A DNA stretch of 13,605 nucleotides from Methanoculleus sp. UBA208 (GTDB taxonomy: Archaea > Halobacteriota > Methanomicrobia > Methanomicrobiales > Methanoculleaceae): contig NZ_DAFZ01000069.1 in assembly GCF_002498065.1 (NCBI RefSeq), forward strand, positions 1 through 13,605, given 5' to 3'. Both the position numbers and the translations under genes were made by a program. Each line of letters starts with the position of its first letter. Positions within the stretch are counted from its first letter, which is position 1. Positions 6,734-13,204 of this stretch are shown piece after piece. Below the pieces are notes generated by a model that saw nothing but the letters and a program-made list of their open reading frames with translations, did not search any database and had not been told where the DNA came from.

Positions 6734-7990
6734 ATGCGTTACTCCGGGGCGGCGAGTACGAGTTGTCACAGGACGGGTAAGCAGAAACCGGAACAGGAGC
6801 AGGTAGCCGAGGCGCTGCTTTACCGCGGAAGCTGCTACGTGCAGGATGATGCCCACACCGCGGTATCTACCCGGAACCTTCTGGCACTGCTGGTTGACCG
6901 TCAGGAGGATGGAATTGTGCTGATCGGTCCGGATCAGACCGTTGCCTGGATGAACAAAGCCATGGAGAAACTCTTCGGAATGAGCGGGTACGAAACAATC
7001 GGCATGAATGCCGTGGAGTTCATCTCCTTCTGCATCTCCCCGAATCTGCTGGACGGCGAAGATCTAAAAGAAGACTTCATCGTATCCTGCTTCTTTTGCG
7101 AGAATATTCCGGCAAGGCGATACTGCATGTCCCGCGCTCCGGCTAGAAGGGCCTGGGTGGATTACTCGAGCACCGTAATCCCCGCCGGCCCGGCCCGGGG
7201 CGCGCGCCTGGATACCTACCACATCAGCCGGGATTCCGACCGGGTGGAGACGAGCCTTCAGGAGTACCGGCAGCGATATGATTTCCTGAAGGCCTTCTCT
7301 TCCGACCTGATCATATCCCTCGATCCCGGCTTTACGATAACATCGGTGAGCCCCTCGGCGAAGGGGCTCCTCGGGCATAACCCTGCCAATCTGGCAGGAA
7401 AGCACCTCTCTTCCATAATGGCCCGGGATTCTGTTGCCGAATTCCAGAAAGCTTGCTTCCTGAATCGTGTCTCCAGGGGATCGGCGGGGAGTTCCGATCC
7501 GGCCGGAGGGGTGCGCGGGATGGAAGCGGCCCTCATGGATGCGCAGAATCAACCGGTTACCATGATCCTTGAGTTTTCACCTGTCGACGACGGTGAGGGC
7601 GGCCTCACCGGGATCATCGCGGTTGCGCATCAAAAAACCGATGAACGCCTGTGGCGGGAAGTCTGTTCGCAGCTCGACCGGAACACTGAGCAACTCGCAT
7701 GCCTTGGCGATCGCATCAGGAACCCGCTCGCCGTCATCGTCGGTCTTACCGACATGCAGGGCGGCGAGGTCGCCCGGAAGATCTCCGAACAGGCACGAAT
7801 CATCGACGGGATCGTTACGGACCTGGACCGGGAGTACGTCGCATCGCTGAGCGTCAGGCAGTACCTGAGAAAGCACTATTGCCTGGGAGACGACGCTCAG
7901 GTGCAGGCCCCGCCCCCCACGTCCGGTTCGGCCGATTGTACGCCGTGCCGGCCTGATTCGCCCACGGGCACGTCAACTACCTCCAACTGA
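6734..7990 (+). CDS. Two-PAS-domain sensor protein with a degenerate, histidine-less HisKA-like segment
   Basis: A 418-residue, apparently soluble sensor. PAS 1 spans about residues 45-165 (LVDRQEDGIVLIGPDQTVAW, GYETIGMNAVEF), with a cluster of cysteines (C100, C119, C122, C131). PAS 2 spans about 180-300 (YDFLKAFSSDLIISLDPGF, GLLGHNPANLAGKHLSSI, VTMILEFSPVDDGEGG). Residues about 308-382 resemble a HisKA dimerisation helix, but the phospho-acceptor box reads LGDRIRNPLAVIVG: Asp326 replaces the histidine, and no HATPase_c domain follows. Hence it is not a classical kinase and may act through protein-protein contact. Relatives in Methanomicrobiales end soon after the RKHY segment (380-382). The last residues here (PTGTSTTSN) are read from the transposon end, so the original C-terminus was probably changed by the insertion. 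The start ATG is supported by the TATA box at 6694. Confidence 0.82.
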   Translation: MRYSGAASTSCHRTGKQKPEQEQVAEALLYRGSCYVQDDAHTAVSTRNLLALLVDRQEDGIVLIGPDQTVAWMNKAMEKLFGMSGYETIGMNAVEFISFCISPNLLDGEDLKEDFIVSCFFCENIPARRYCMSRAPARRAWVDYSSTVIPAGPARGARLDTYHISRDSDRVETSLQEYRQRYDFLKAFSSDLIISLDPGFTITSVSPSAKGLLGHNPANLAGKHLSSIMARDSVAEFQKACFLNRVSRGSAGSSDPAGGVRGMEAALMDAQNQPVTMILEFSPVDDGEGGLTGIIAVAHQKTDERLWREVCSQLDRNTEQLACLGDRIRNPLAVIVGLTDMQGGEVARKISEQARIIDGIVTDLDREYVASLSVRQYLRKHYCLGDDAQVQAPPPTSGSADCTPCRPDSPTGTSTTSN

Positions 7991-8090
7991 AGTCGGGGGC
8001 ATGATGCCGTAGGTGGCATCACGCTCTTTACAGGCTTGCGATTCCACCTCTCCCCCGGTGACGGGGGAGCGGACCGCAATAGGCTCGTTG
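7960..8090 (-). ncRNA. Putative omega (reRNA) guide RNA of the TnpB element
   Basis: Characterised TnpB proteins use an RNA made from the 3' end of tnpB and the right end of the element, with the guide taken from flanking DNA. Here that zone contains the two hairpins at 8002-8021 and 7983-7996 on the tnpB strand, and the guide would then read into the 3' part of the PAS sensor gene. The 5' limit is arbitrary. This is predicted from family knowledge and hairpin position, with no direct evidence of transcription. Confidence 0.4.
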
Positions 8091-9184
8091 ACGAGAGCCC
8101 TGGCAGCAATGTTCTTTGCTGCATTCAGATCGGCGTTCTCGGCGTGACCGCACGCGAGGCAGCGGAACGCTGCCTGGGTCGGGCGGTTGTCGGGGTGGAC
8201 GAACCCGCAGACACTGCACTGCTGGCTCGTGTATGCCCCGTCGATCACCTTCACCCGAACCCCGGCCCGTCGGGCCTTGTATTCGATAACGGATCGGAGC
8301 TGGTGGAACGCCCACTTATACTGTCGTTCGCGCCGGGTTTTCTTAACCGTGGTCCGCAGGAGAATGCCTTTGAGGTCTTCCAGGGCAATCCCCCGCTTCG
8401 TGCCTTGTGCCGCGCAAACGACCCGTTTACTGATAATGTGGTTGATATCGGCCTTAAACCGGCGTTCTCTGCCGGAGATCCTCCGCAGTTTCTCCTTCGC
8501 GTCCTTCGTCCCGCATGCTTGCAACCGGGCACGAAGACTGCCGTATCGCTGCCGCACCTTCTCGGTGGCTGCGCTGGAAAAGACCTCCCCATCACTCGTG
8601 GTGGCGATGTTCATCACCCCGAGATCGACCCCGAGGTATCCGGTCGGTTCAGCAGGCTCGACGTCCGGGATCTCCACGGTCGCATACAGCCAGAAGGCGC
8701 CGTCCCGGTAGATGAGATCCGTCTGCTTGACGGTCGTGACCGCTGGGAAGTACTGAGGTCGGGTGTACCGGAGTTTGATCCTGCCATCCAGTGTCCAGAT
8801 ACTCACCCGGTTCCGACCGATGGAGAGCACCCGGGCATCGTAGCAGATGGCCCCGTGAGCCCGGAACGAGATCTCGGTGAGAGACTTCAGGGGTTGGCCG
8901 AGGGCGGCGAGAACTTTGTTCCGCTCCTTGATCGCCTCGTTGGTGCTCCGGTAACTCCCGGCAACCTTGCGAATGGCAAGTTGAGCCATCTGGGCCGAGA
9001 GGCCGAAGGTCTCTCTGACCTGATAGTACAGCTGCTTCTGCAGGCCGATGTTGGAGAACTGTCGTTCAGAAAAGGCAACCGGTGAGGCGGCATTGCAGGC
9101 GGCGTTGTACCGCTCCATCGTGGTGAACAGCATCCGCCGTGCGTCCGGAGACGCAAACAACCGCAACTTCGCCACCGATTGCAT
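7973..9184 (-). CDS. tnpB: TnpB RNA-guided nuclease of an IS200/IS605-group element
   Basis: A 403-residue TnpB, the transposon-encoded, RNA-guided DNA nuclease ancestral to Cas12. The RuvC residues are all present: D187 in GYLGVDLGVMN, E269 in GIALEDLKG, D352 in ENADLNAAKNIA. The zinc ribbon is intact: CSVC (323-326) and CLAC (342-345). Length matches typical full TnpB, so it is probably active. The frame is open to 9343, but I chose ATG 9184 because MQSVAKLRLF is a typical TnpB beginning, and a TATA-like CTTTATG (plus 9209-9215) lies 25-30 bases upstream, giving a nearly leaderless message. ATG 9211 is an alternative. The C-terminal PPTSVGGS is encoded by the right-end hairpin and is common in archaeal elements. 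The 3' end overlaps the sensor gene by 18 bases, tail to tail. Confidence 0.93.
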   Translation of the reverse strand: MQSVAKLRLFASPDARRMLFTTMERYNAACNAASPVAFSERQFSNIGLQKQLYYQVRETFGLSAQMAQLAIRKVAGSYRSTNEAIKERNKVLAALGQPLKSLTEISFRAHGAICYDARVLSIGRNRVSIWTLDGRIKLRYTRPQYFPAVTTVKQTDLIYRDGAFWLYATVEIPDVEPAEPTGYLGVDLGVMNIATTSDGEVFSSAATEKVRQRYGSLRARLQACGTKDAKEKLRRISGRERRFKADINHIISKRVVCAAQGTKRGIALEDLKGILLRTTVKKTRRERQYKWAFHQLRSVIEYKARRAGVRVKVIDGAYTSQQCSVCGFVHPDNRPTQAAFRCLACGHAENADLNAAKNIAARALVNEPIAVRSPVTGGEVESQACKERDATYGIMPPTSVGGS

Positions 9185-9249
9185 ACACTCACTCTGGTGG
9201 CCCCCCGGCATAAAGGATATCCGGGCGGGGTGAAAGTGGATGGGGACAC

Positions 9250-9295
9250 GCCGAGGGCCGATTCCTCCCCCACGAAAAGAAGGGGGCCCCTCGGC
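9250..9295. repeat. Large imperfect hairpin, possible left end of the IS
   Basis: GCCGAGGG (9250-9257) pairs with CCCTCGGC (9288-9295), and inside it CCCCC (9267-9271) pairs with GGGGG (9282-9286), with small unpaired stretches. It lies 66 bases upstream of the tnpB start and 15 bases before the TATA box of chaB. It could be the left-end hairpin of the transposon or a transcription barrier; I favour the first. Confidence 0.45.
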
Positions 9296-9310
9296 CCATG
9301 ATCCTGAAAC

Positions 9311-9320
9311 ATTTTTATAC
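9311..9320 (+). promoter_or_regulatory. TATA box of the chaB-like gene
   Basis: ATTTTTATAC lies 40-49 bases before the chosen ATG, giving a leader of about 20 bases that includes the ribosome site GGTGAG at 9351-9356. Confidence 0.55.
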
Positions 9321-9359
9321 TGGCCGGAACACACCCGGCGCACTGGAACGGGTGAGAGT

Positions 9360-9608
9360 ATGCCGTATTATGCAAGCAATGAAGACCTCCCCCGGCCGGT
9401 GAGGGAACTGCTTCCCGAGCACGGCCGGGAGATCTATCGTGAAGCGTTCAACAGCGCCTGGGAACAGTATGCCGACCCCTCGGAACGGCGAAACCCACAA
9501 GAGTCTCGCGAGGAGGTTGCCCACAAAGTCGCCTGGGCGGCGGTGGAGCAGGTCTACGAGAAGGGGCCGGGCGGCGAGTGGAGGAGGAAGGAAGGGGCAA
9601 AGCAGTAG
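9360..9608 (+). CDS. chaB: ChaB-family small protein
   Basis: An 82-residue soluble protein. It shows the ChaB pattern: an N-terminal Y-x-S/N-x-x-D-L-P segment (YYASNEDLPRPVRELLPEHG), then EIYREAFNSAWEQYADPSER, then EEVAHKVAWAAVEQVY and a basic C-terminal tail. In Escherichia coli ChaB is called a regulator of the ChaA cation antiporter, but the biochemical role is poorly known, and no chaA homologue is visible here. The start ATG at 9360 follows GGTGAG by 3 bases and a TATA box at 9311. The stop is TAG. It is followed by a good terminator hairpin, so it is probably a single-gene unit. The family call is strong; the function is uncertain. Confidence 0.85.
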   Translation: MPYYASNEDLPRPVRELLPEHGREIYREAFNSAWEQYADPSERRNPQESREEVAHKVAWAAVEQVYEKGPGGEWRRKEGAKQ

Positions 9609-9625
9609 GTTCTGCTCCGGGACGT

Positions 9626-9668
9626 GCCGCCTCCGGCTGCCCATGCCGGAGAGCGGCCATTTTTATTC
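9626..9668 (+). terminator. Hairpin plus T-rich tract after chaB
   Basis: CTCCGGC (9631-9637) and GCCGGAG (9645-9651) form a perfect 7-pair stem with a 7-base loop. It is extended by GCCG (9626-9629) and CGGC (9654-9657) after a small bulge. The tract ATTTTTATTCTT follows directly at 9659-9670. It lies 17 bases after the chaB stop and looks like an intrinsic terminator. Confidence 0.65.
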
Positions 9669-9691
9669 TTGTATTATTATGGTTCACAAGA

Positions 9692-9700
9692 ATTAAATAC
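9692..9700 (+). promoter_or_regulatory. TATA box of the PRC-barrel gene
   Basis: ATTAAATAC lies about 60 bases before the ATG at 9758 and 25-30 bases before an expected RNA start near 9725. The leader would hold the ribosome site GGAG at 9749-9752. Confidence 0.45.
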
Positions 9701-9757
9701 TGCGCGGCCTGTATGCCCTTGCCGTGGGACAGGACGTTCCACAATTCAGGAGACGTG

Positions 9758-10153
9758 ATGCGGATGAGAGGAACTGCTACAGAAGTAAAGGCACGGAATA
9801 TCATACGGGGAAAGGATATTGCGGATTATTCGGTCAGGAACCCGCGGGGTGAAGACCTCGGAAACATTGAGGACGTCGTGATCGATACCGGCGAAGGCTG
9901 CATCGCCTACGCCGCCCTCTCGTTCGGCGGGTTCATGGGGCTCGGCGACAAACTCTTCGCCATCCCCTGGGAGGCTCTGCAGTACAACGCGACCGACGAC
10001 ACCTTCGTCCTGGACGTGCCCAAAGAGCGGCTGGAGAACGCGCCGGGCTTTGACAAGGACAACTGGCCGACGACCGCCGAGCGCGAGTGGCTCACAGGGA
10101 TATACAGCCACTACGGCTACACGCCCTACTGGGAGCGCCGCATGGAGCGGTGA
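9758..10153 (+). CDS. PRC-barrel domain protein
   Basis: A 131-residue soluble protein with a single PRC-barrel at about 12-92: ARNIIRGKDIADYSVRNPRG, DLGNIEDVVIDTGEGCIAYA, ALSFGGFMGLGDKLFAIPWE, then ALQYN and FVLDVPKERLENAPGFDKDN. This is the sporulation/PRC-barrel type seen often in methanogens, halophiles and soil bacteria. The last ~35 residues (TAEREWLTGIYSHYGYTPYW) form an aromatic tail that usually follows this domain. PRC-barrels bind RNA-processing or photosynthetic partners in well-studied cases; stand-alone forms like this one have no known activity and are often stress-related. GGAG at 9749-9752 sets the start at 9758; an in-frame ATG at 9764 is less well placed. It is probably monocistronic. 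Confidence 0.88.
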   Translation: MRMRGTATEVKARNIIRGKDIADYSVRNPRGEDLGNIEDVVIDTGEGCIAYAALSFGGFMGLGDKLFAIPWEALQYNATDDTFVLDVPKERLENAPGFDKDNWPTTAEREWLTGIYSHYGYTPYWERRMER

Positions 10154-10460
10154 GACGCCCGGGAGAGCAGGAATCGAATCGACCGCCGGGGCGGGCGACA
10201 ACTTTTAGGGGGACCGGAGGATGCCCGCAGGGGTTCGGAGCCCCGGCACCCGGGCCACCCCCGCCGGCGGTAGCGGTGAGGAGATCCCCCGCCGGGATGC
10301 CGCGGCGAACACTATATATGCCAGGGCACGCATGCACGGGGCACCGTAATTCAGCGGGGAACGGCCAGAAGACTGCAGAAGGCTGGACAGGGCGGCGCAG
10401 CCGCTCGTGCACCCGGCACAGGAACTCCGCGGTTCTCCGCTGCTCCGGGGGAATGCAGGT
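10154..10460 (+). promoter_or_regulatory. 307-base gene-free GC-rich stretch with the pgk-pfkA promoter and leader
   Basis: I see no gene here. CTATATATG (10312-10320) is a strong TATA box on the plus strand; transcription would start near 10345, leaving a leader of about 115 bases before the pgk ATG. Upstream are GC-rich repeats, including the perfect palindrome CCGCCGGCGG (10261-10270), and a possible weaker box ACTTTTAGG at 10201-10209. The leader has short complementary segments, but I could not fold a convincing riboswitch. Confidence 0.5.
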
Positions 10461-11672
10461 ATGCAGAACGTGCTAGCAAGACGGAAGAAGACCGTCCGGG
10501 AGATTGACGTGAGGGGCAAAAGGGTGCTCGTCCGTGGCGATTTTAACGTGCCGCTCGACGAGGACGGCGCTATCGCCGACGATACCCGCATCAGGGCCAG
10601 CCTGCCGACGATACGCTACCTCTGCGAGCGGGACGCACGGGTCATCCTCTGTTCCCACCTGGGCCGGCCGCAGGGCGGGGTCGTGGAGCGGCTGCGCCTC
10701 ACCCTCGTGGCAAACCGGCTCACCGCGCTGCTCGACCGGCCGGTCGTCGCGCTCCGGGACTGCGTCGGGCCGGAGGTGGAGAGCGCGGTCGCGGCGATGA
10801 ACGACGGGGATATCGTTCTCCTCGAGAACCTCCGGTTCCACCAGGAGGAGAAGAAGGACGACCCGGCCTTTGCGGAGGAACTCGCCAACCTTGCGGAGAT
10901 CTACGTCAACGACGCCTTCGGAGCCTCCCACAGGGCCCACGCGTCGGTTGTGGGCGTCCCGGAGCATCTGCCGGCGGTTGCCGGGCTCCTGCTGGAGAAG
11001 GAGATCGGCACGTTTACGCGTATCCTACAAGCCCCTGAGAGGCCGTTCGCCGCCGTGATCGGCGGGGCCAAGGTGAGCGACAAACTGGAGGTTCTCGAGA
11101 ACATCATCCCCCGGGTGGACGCACTCATTATCGGGGGAGGCATGGCAGCGACATTCCTTGCGAGCCAGGGGTACGGGACCGGCGCATCGTATGTCGAGAC
11201 CGACAGCCTGGATGCCGTCAGGAAGATCGCCGAGAAAGCGATGACGCGCGGTGTCCGCCTCCTCCTGCCCGGGGACGTCGTCGTCGCGGAGAGGCTGGAA
11301 GCGGGCGTCCCGACCCGGGTTGTGCCCGCGACAGAGGTCCCGGACGACCGGGTCATCGCGGATATCGGGCCAGGAGCTGCCGACGATTTCTCTCACGAAA
11401 TTGCAGGCTCGCGGACCGTCGTATGGAACGGCCCGATGGGTGTCTTCGAGATCCCGGAGTTTGCAGAGGGGACGCGCCGGGTCGCCGCAGCCCTCGCCAA
11501 CCTCCGTGGCACCACGGTTATCGGCGGCGGTTCGACCACGGATGCGGTGGTGCGGTTCGGGCTTGCCGACCAGATGACCCACGTCTCGACGGGTGGCGGG
11601 GCCGCGCTGACGATGCTTGCCGGGAAGCCGCTCCCGGGTGTTGCGGCGCTCGATGATGCAGGGACGCCATGA
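10461..11672 (+). CDS. pgk: Phosphoglycerate kinase
   Basis: A 403-residue cytosolic enzyme converting 1,3-bisphosphoglycerate and ADP to 3-phosphoglycerate and ATP, reversible in gluconeogenesis. Landmarks in order: VLVRGDFNVPL (22-32), CSHLGRP (64-70), LENLRFHQEE (121-130), VNDAFGASHRAHAS (149-162), VIGGAKVSDKLEVL (199-212), DIGPGAADDF, TVVWNGPMGVFE (319-330), VIGGGSTTDAV (353-363) and HVSTGGGAALTMLAGK. The style, especially VWNGPMGVFE and STGGGA-LEGK-LPGV-like ending, is that of bacterial Pgk rather than typical archaeal Pgk, suggesting transfer. STT replaces the usual DSAA near the nucleotide site. ATG 10461 is chosen; GTG 10470 (then LARRKKTVR) with AGGT 9 bases upstream is an alternative. 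The stop overlaps the pfkA start (ATGA). Confidence 0.95.
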   Translation: MQNVLARRKKTVREIDVRGKRVLVRGDFNVPLDEDGAIADDTRIRASLPTIRYLCERDARVILCSHLGRPQGGVVERLRLTLVANRLTALLDRPVVALRDCVGPEVESAVAAMNDGDIVLLENLRFHQEEKKDDPAFAEELANLAEIYVNDAFGASHRAHASVVGVPEHLPAVAGLLLEKEIGTFTRILQAPERPFAAVIGGAKVSDKLEVLENIIPRVDALIIGGGMAATFLASQGYGTGASYVETDSLDAVRKIAEKAMTRGVRLLLPGDVVVAERLEAGVPTRVVPATEVPDDRVIADIGPGAADDFSHEIAGSRTVVWNGPMGVFEIPEFAEGTRRVAAALANLRGTTVIGGGSTTDAVVRFGLADQMTHVSTGGGAALTMLAGKPLPGVAALDDAGTP

Positions 11673-12640
11673 AACGCATCGGTATCCTGACGAGCGGCGG
11701 CGACGCCCCAGGCATGAACGCCTGCATCCGGGCGGCGGTGCGGACCGCGCTCACGCACGACCGTGCCGTCGTCGGGATACGCCGGGGGTATACCGGGCTC
11801 ATAAACGGCGATACGGTGCCGCTCGACCGGGCGGCGATCCGGAATACCATCCACCTGGGCGGCACCATCCTCGAGACGTCCCGGAGCCCGGACTTCTACA
11901 CGAAGGAGGGGCGACTCAGGGCGGTAGCGTCCATCGAGCGGATGGGGCTCGACGGCATCGTCCTGATCGGTGGCGAGGGGACGTTCCACGGCGCAAGCCT
12001 GCTTGCCGCCGATGCGGATACGGCGGCGCTCGTGGGTGTGCCGGGGAGCATCGACAACGACGTCTATGGGACCGATTACTGCGTCGGATTCGATACGGCG
12101 GCGAACTGTGCGGTCGAGGCGATCGACCGCATCCGCGATACGGCCCGGTCGCACGAGCGCCTCTTCTTCATCGAGGTGATGGGGCGGACGGCCGGGTTTC
12201 TGGCGCTCGAGAGCGGTATCGCCGGCGGCGCAGAGGAACTGGTTATCCCGGAGGAAGAGGTCTCGATCGCCCGGATCAGCGAGCGCATACGGGAAGGCTT
12301 CACCATCGGGAAGAAGAGTGCGATCGTGGTGGTAGCGGAGGGGAAGACGCCGGGAGTCTCCTTTGAGATTGCACGGGAGGTTAGCGAGCGCCTCAACTTC
12401 GAGTCCCGCGTCGTCGTCCTCGGGCACCTCCAGCGCGGCGGGCCGCCGACGCTGCGCGACAGGGTGCTCGGGAGCCTCCTCGGTTTCGCCGCCGTCGAGG
12501 CACTGATTGAGGGGCGGAGCGGGTGTATGGTGGGGGAGGTCGGCGGGAACCTCGCGTACACCCCGCTCGAGGAGACCTGGCAGAAGAAGAAACCGCTCGA
12601 TGAGAACTTACGCCGGATATTCCCGTTCCTCTCGGAGTAG
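11669..12640 (+). CDS. pfkA: 6-phosphofructokinase, bacterial PfkA type
   Basis: A 323-residue cytosolic kinase forming fructose 1,6-bisphosphate from fructose 6-phosphate. Family motifs are intact: TSGGDAPGMNA (8-18), R72 in TSRSPDF, LIGGEGTFHG (99-108), PGSIDND (125-131) with catalytic D129, YCVGFDTA, EVMGRTAGFLAL (169-180), and VLGHLQRGG. By alignment with E. coli PfkA, positions 104 and 124 (here G104 and G126) are both Gly, the ATP-type rather than the PPi-type pair. The metal-binding Asp103 is Glu here (GGEGT). Methanogens with glycolytic PFK more often use the unrelated ADP-dependent enzyme, so this suggests a bacterial origin. It is translationally coupled to pgk through ATGA. The stop TAG is followed by a 47-base gap to a convergent gene. 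Confidence 0.95.
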   Translation: MKRIGILTSGGDAPGMNACIRAAVRTALTHDRAVVGIRRGYTGLINGDTVPLDRAAIRNTIHLGGTILETSRSPDFYTKEGRLRAVASIERMGLDGIVLIGGEGTFHGASLLAADADTAALVGVPGSIDNDVYGTDYCVGFDTAANCAVEAIDRIRDTARSHERLFFIEVMGRTAGFLALESGIAGGAEELVIPEEEVSIARISERIREGFTIGKKSAIVVVAEGKTPGVSFEIAREVSERLNFESRVVVLGHLQRGGPPTLRDRVLGSLLGFAAVEALIEGRSGCMVGEVGGNLAYTPLEETWQKKKPLDENLRRIFPFLSE

Positions 12641-12642
12641 TG

Positions 12643-12679
12643 GGGAGGGGAAGGAAAGCCCGTCCAAGCGTGCCCTCCC
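12643..12679. repeat. Inverted repeat between convergent genes
   Basis: GGGAGGG (12643-12649) and CCCTCCC (12673-12679) form a 7-pair stem with a 23-base loop between the ends of pfkA and the split-barrel gene. There is no T-run on the correct side for pfkA; for the minus-strand gene a T5 run (12680-12684 as A) precedes the stem. It may help separate the converging transcripts. Confidence 0.35.
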
Positions 12680-12687
12680 AAAAACGT

Positions 12688-13107
12688 TCAGATAGATTGC
12701 TCCCAGCCCTGGCCCATATCGACGAGGGGGCGCACCTCACCGACCTCGAACGTCACCGAGGCGTGGACCATCGACGCCGCATCCTCGCCCACGACCTCGG
12801 CAATCTGTTTCCGGTAGTTGTCCAGCATCTCTCCGGAGGTCGCGTACTCCTTCATCTTCAGGTAGACCCGGAGCCCTTTCCAGTCCATGATCGTCTCTCC
12901 ACTCTCCACGATCGTGTAGACGGCGTTCGGGTTCTCCTGCAGGTAGGCAAACGTGCGGTTCTCTCCGAGCCCCATGACGACGGTCTTCTCGTCGACCATC
13001 ATCGGCGAACCGAAGATTGCCGCATCGACCAGCCCTTCTTTGTTTGCAGTGCTGAGAAGGCCGATCCTCGGCTGTTTGTTGAAGTAATCCATCAGTCTGG
13101 ATGCCAT
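12688..13107 (-). CDS. Pyridoxamine 5'-phosphate oxidase-like FMN-binding split-barrel protein
   Basis: A 139-residue protein with the split beta-barrel pattern: LMDYFNKQPRIGLLSTANKE, VDAAIFGSPMMVDEKTVVMG, NRTFAYLQENPNAVYTIVES, then WKGLRVYLKMKEYATSGEML and a C-terminal FEVGEVRPLVDMG. Such proteins bind FMN or F420 as dimers; the natural substrate is usually unknown, and true PdxH activity is unlikely for this short form. The ATG at 13107 is preceded by GGAGG with 8 bases between, so the longer TTG start at 13122 is less likely. A TATA-like TATTTTATGC (plus 13147-13156) lies about 40-50 bases upstream of the ATG. It faces pfkA tail to tail. Confidence 0.85.
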   Translation of the reverse strand: MASRLMDYFNKQPRIGLLSTANKEGLVDAAIFGSPMMVDEKTVVMGLGENRTFAYLQENPNAVYTIVESGETIMDWKGLRVYLKMKEYATSGEMLDNYRKQIAEVVGEDAASMVHASVTFEVGEVRPLVDMGQGWEQSI

Positions 13108-13204
13108 GATTCTTTCCTCCAATCGGACCCAGCCTTATCGCCTCTGCATAAAATAGTATGGGTGACGGTGTCCACAGGGGTGAGGGGCTGCAGGAGCCGC
13201 GGCC

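Larger units (their letters stand above)
7965..9300 (-). mobile_element. IS1341-type (tnpB-only) IS200/IS605-group insertion sequence
   Basis: The element has a tnpB gene and no tnpA Y1 transposase, as in IS1341-type members, which depend on a transposase in trans. The right-hand side (low coordinates) has two hairpins on the tnpB strand: CCGAC-ttca-GTTGG (7983-7996) and TGATGCC-acctac-GGCATCA (8002-8021). Subterminal hairpins of this kind occur at the ends of this family. On the other side a large imperfect hairpin lies at 9250-9295. Exact ends are not determinable here because these elements make no target duplication; the limits given are estimates. It lies between the sensor gene and chaB. 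Confidence 0.65.

Noticed and set aside
8036..9085. A 349-codon plus-strand open frame opposite tnpB
   Set aside because: TnpB on the minus strand has all catalytic residues and the zinc ribbon; the opposite frame is without family signal.
11393..12427. A 344-codon open frame antisense to pgk-pfkA
   Set aside because: Both kinases on the plus strand are certain; this frame has no domain and is rich in Arg, Pro and Asp, as expected for a shadow.
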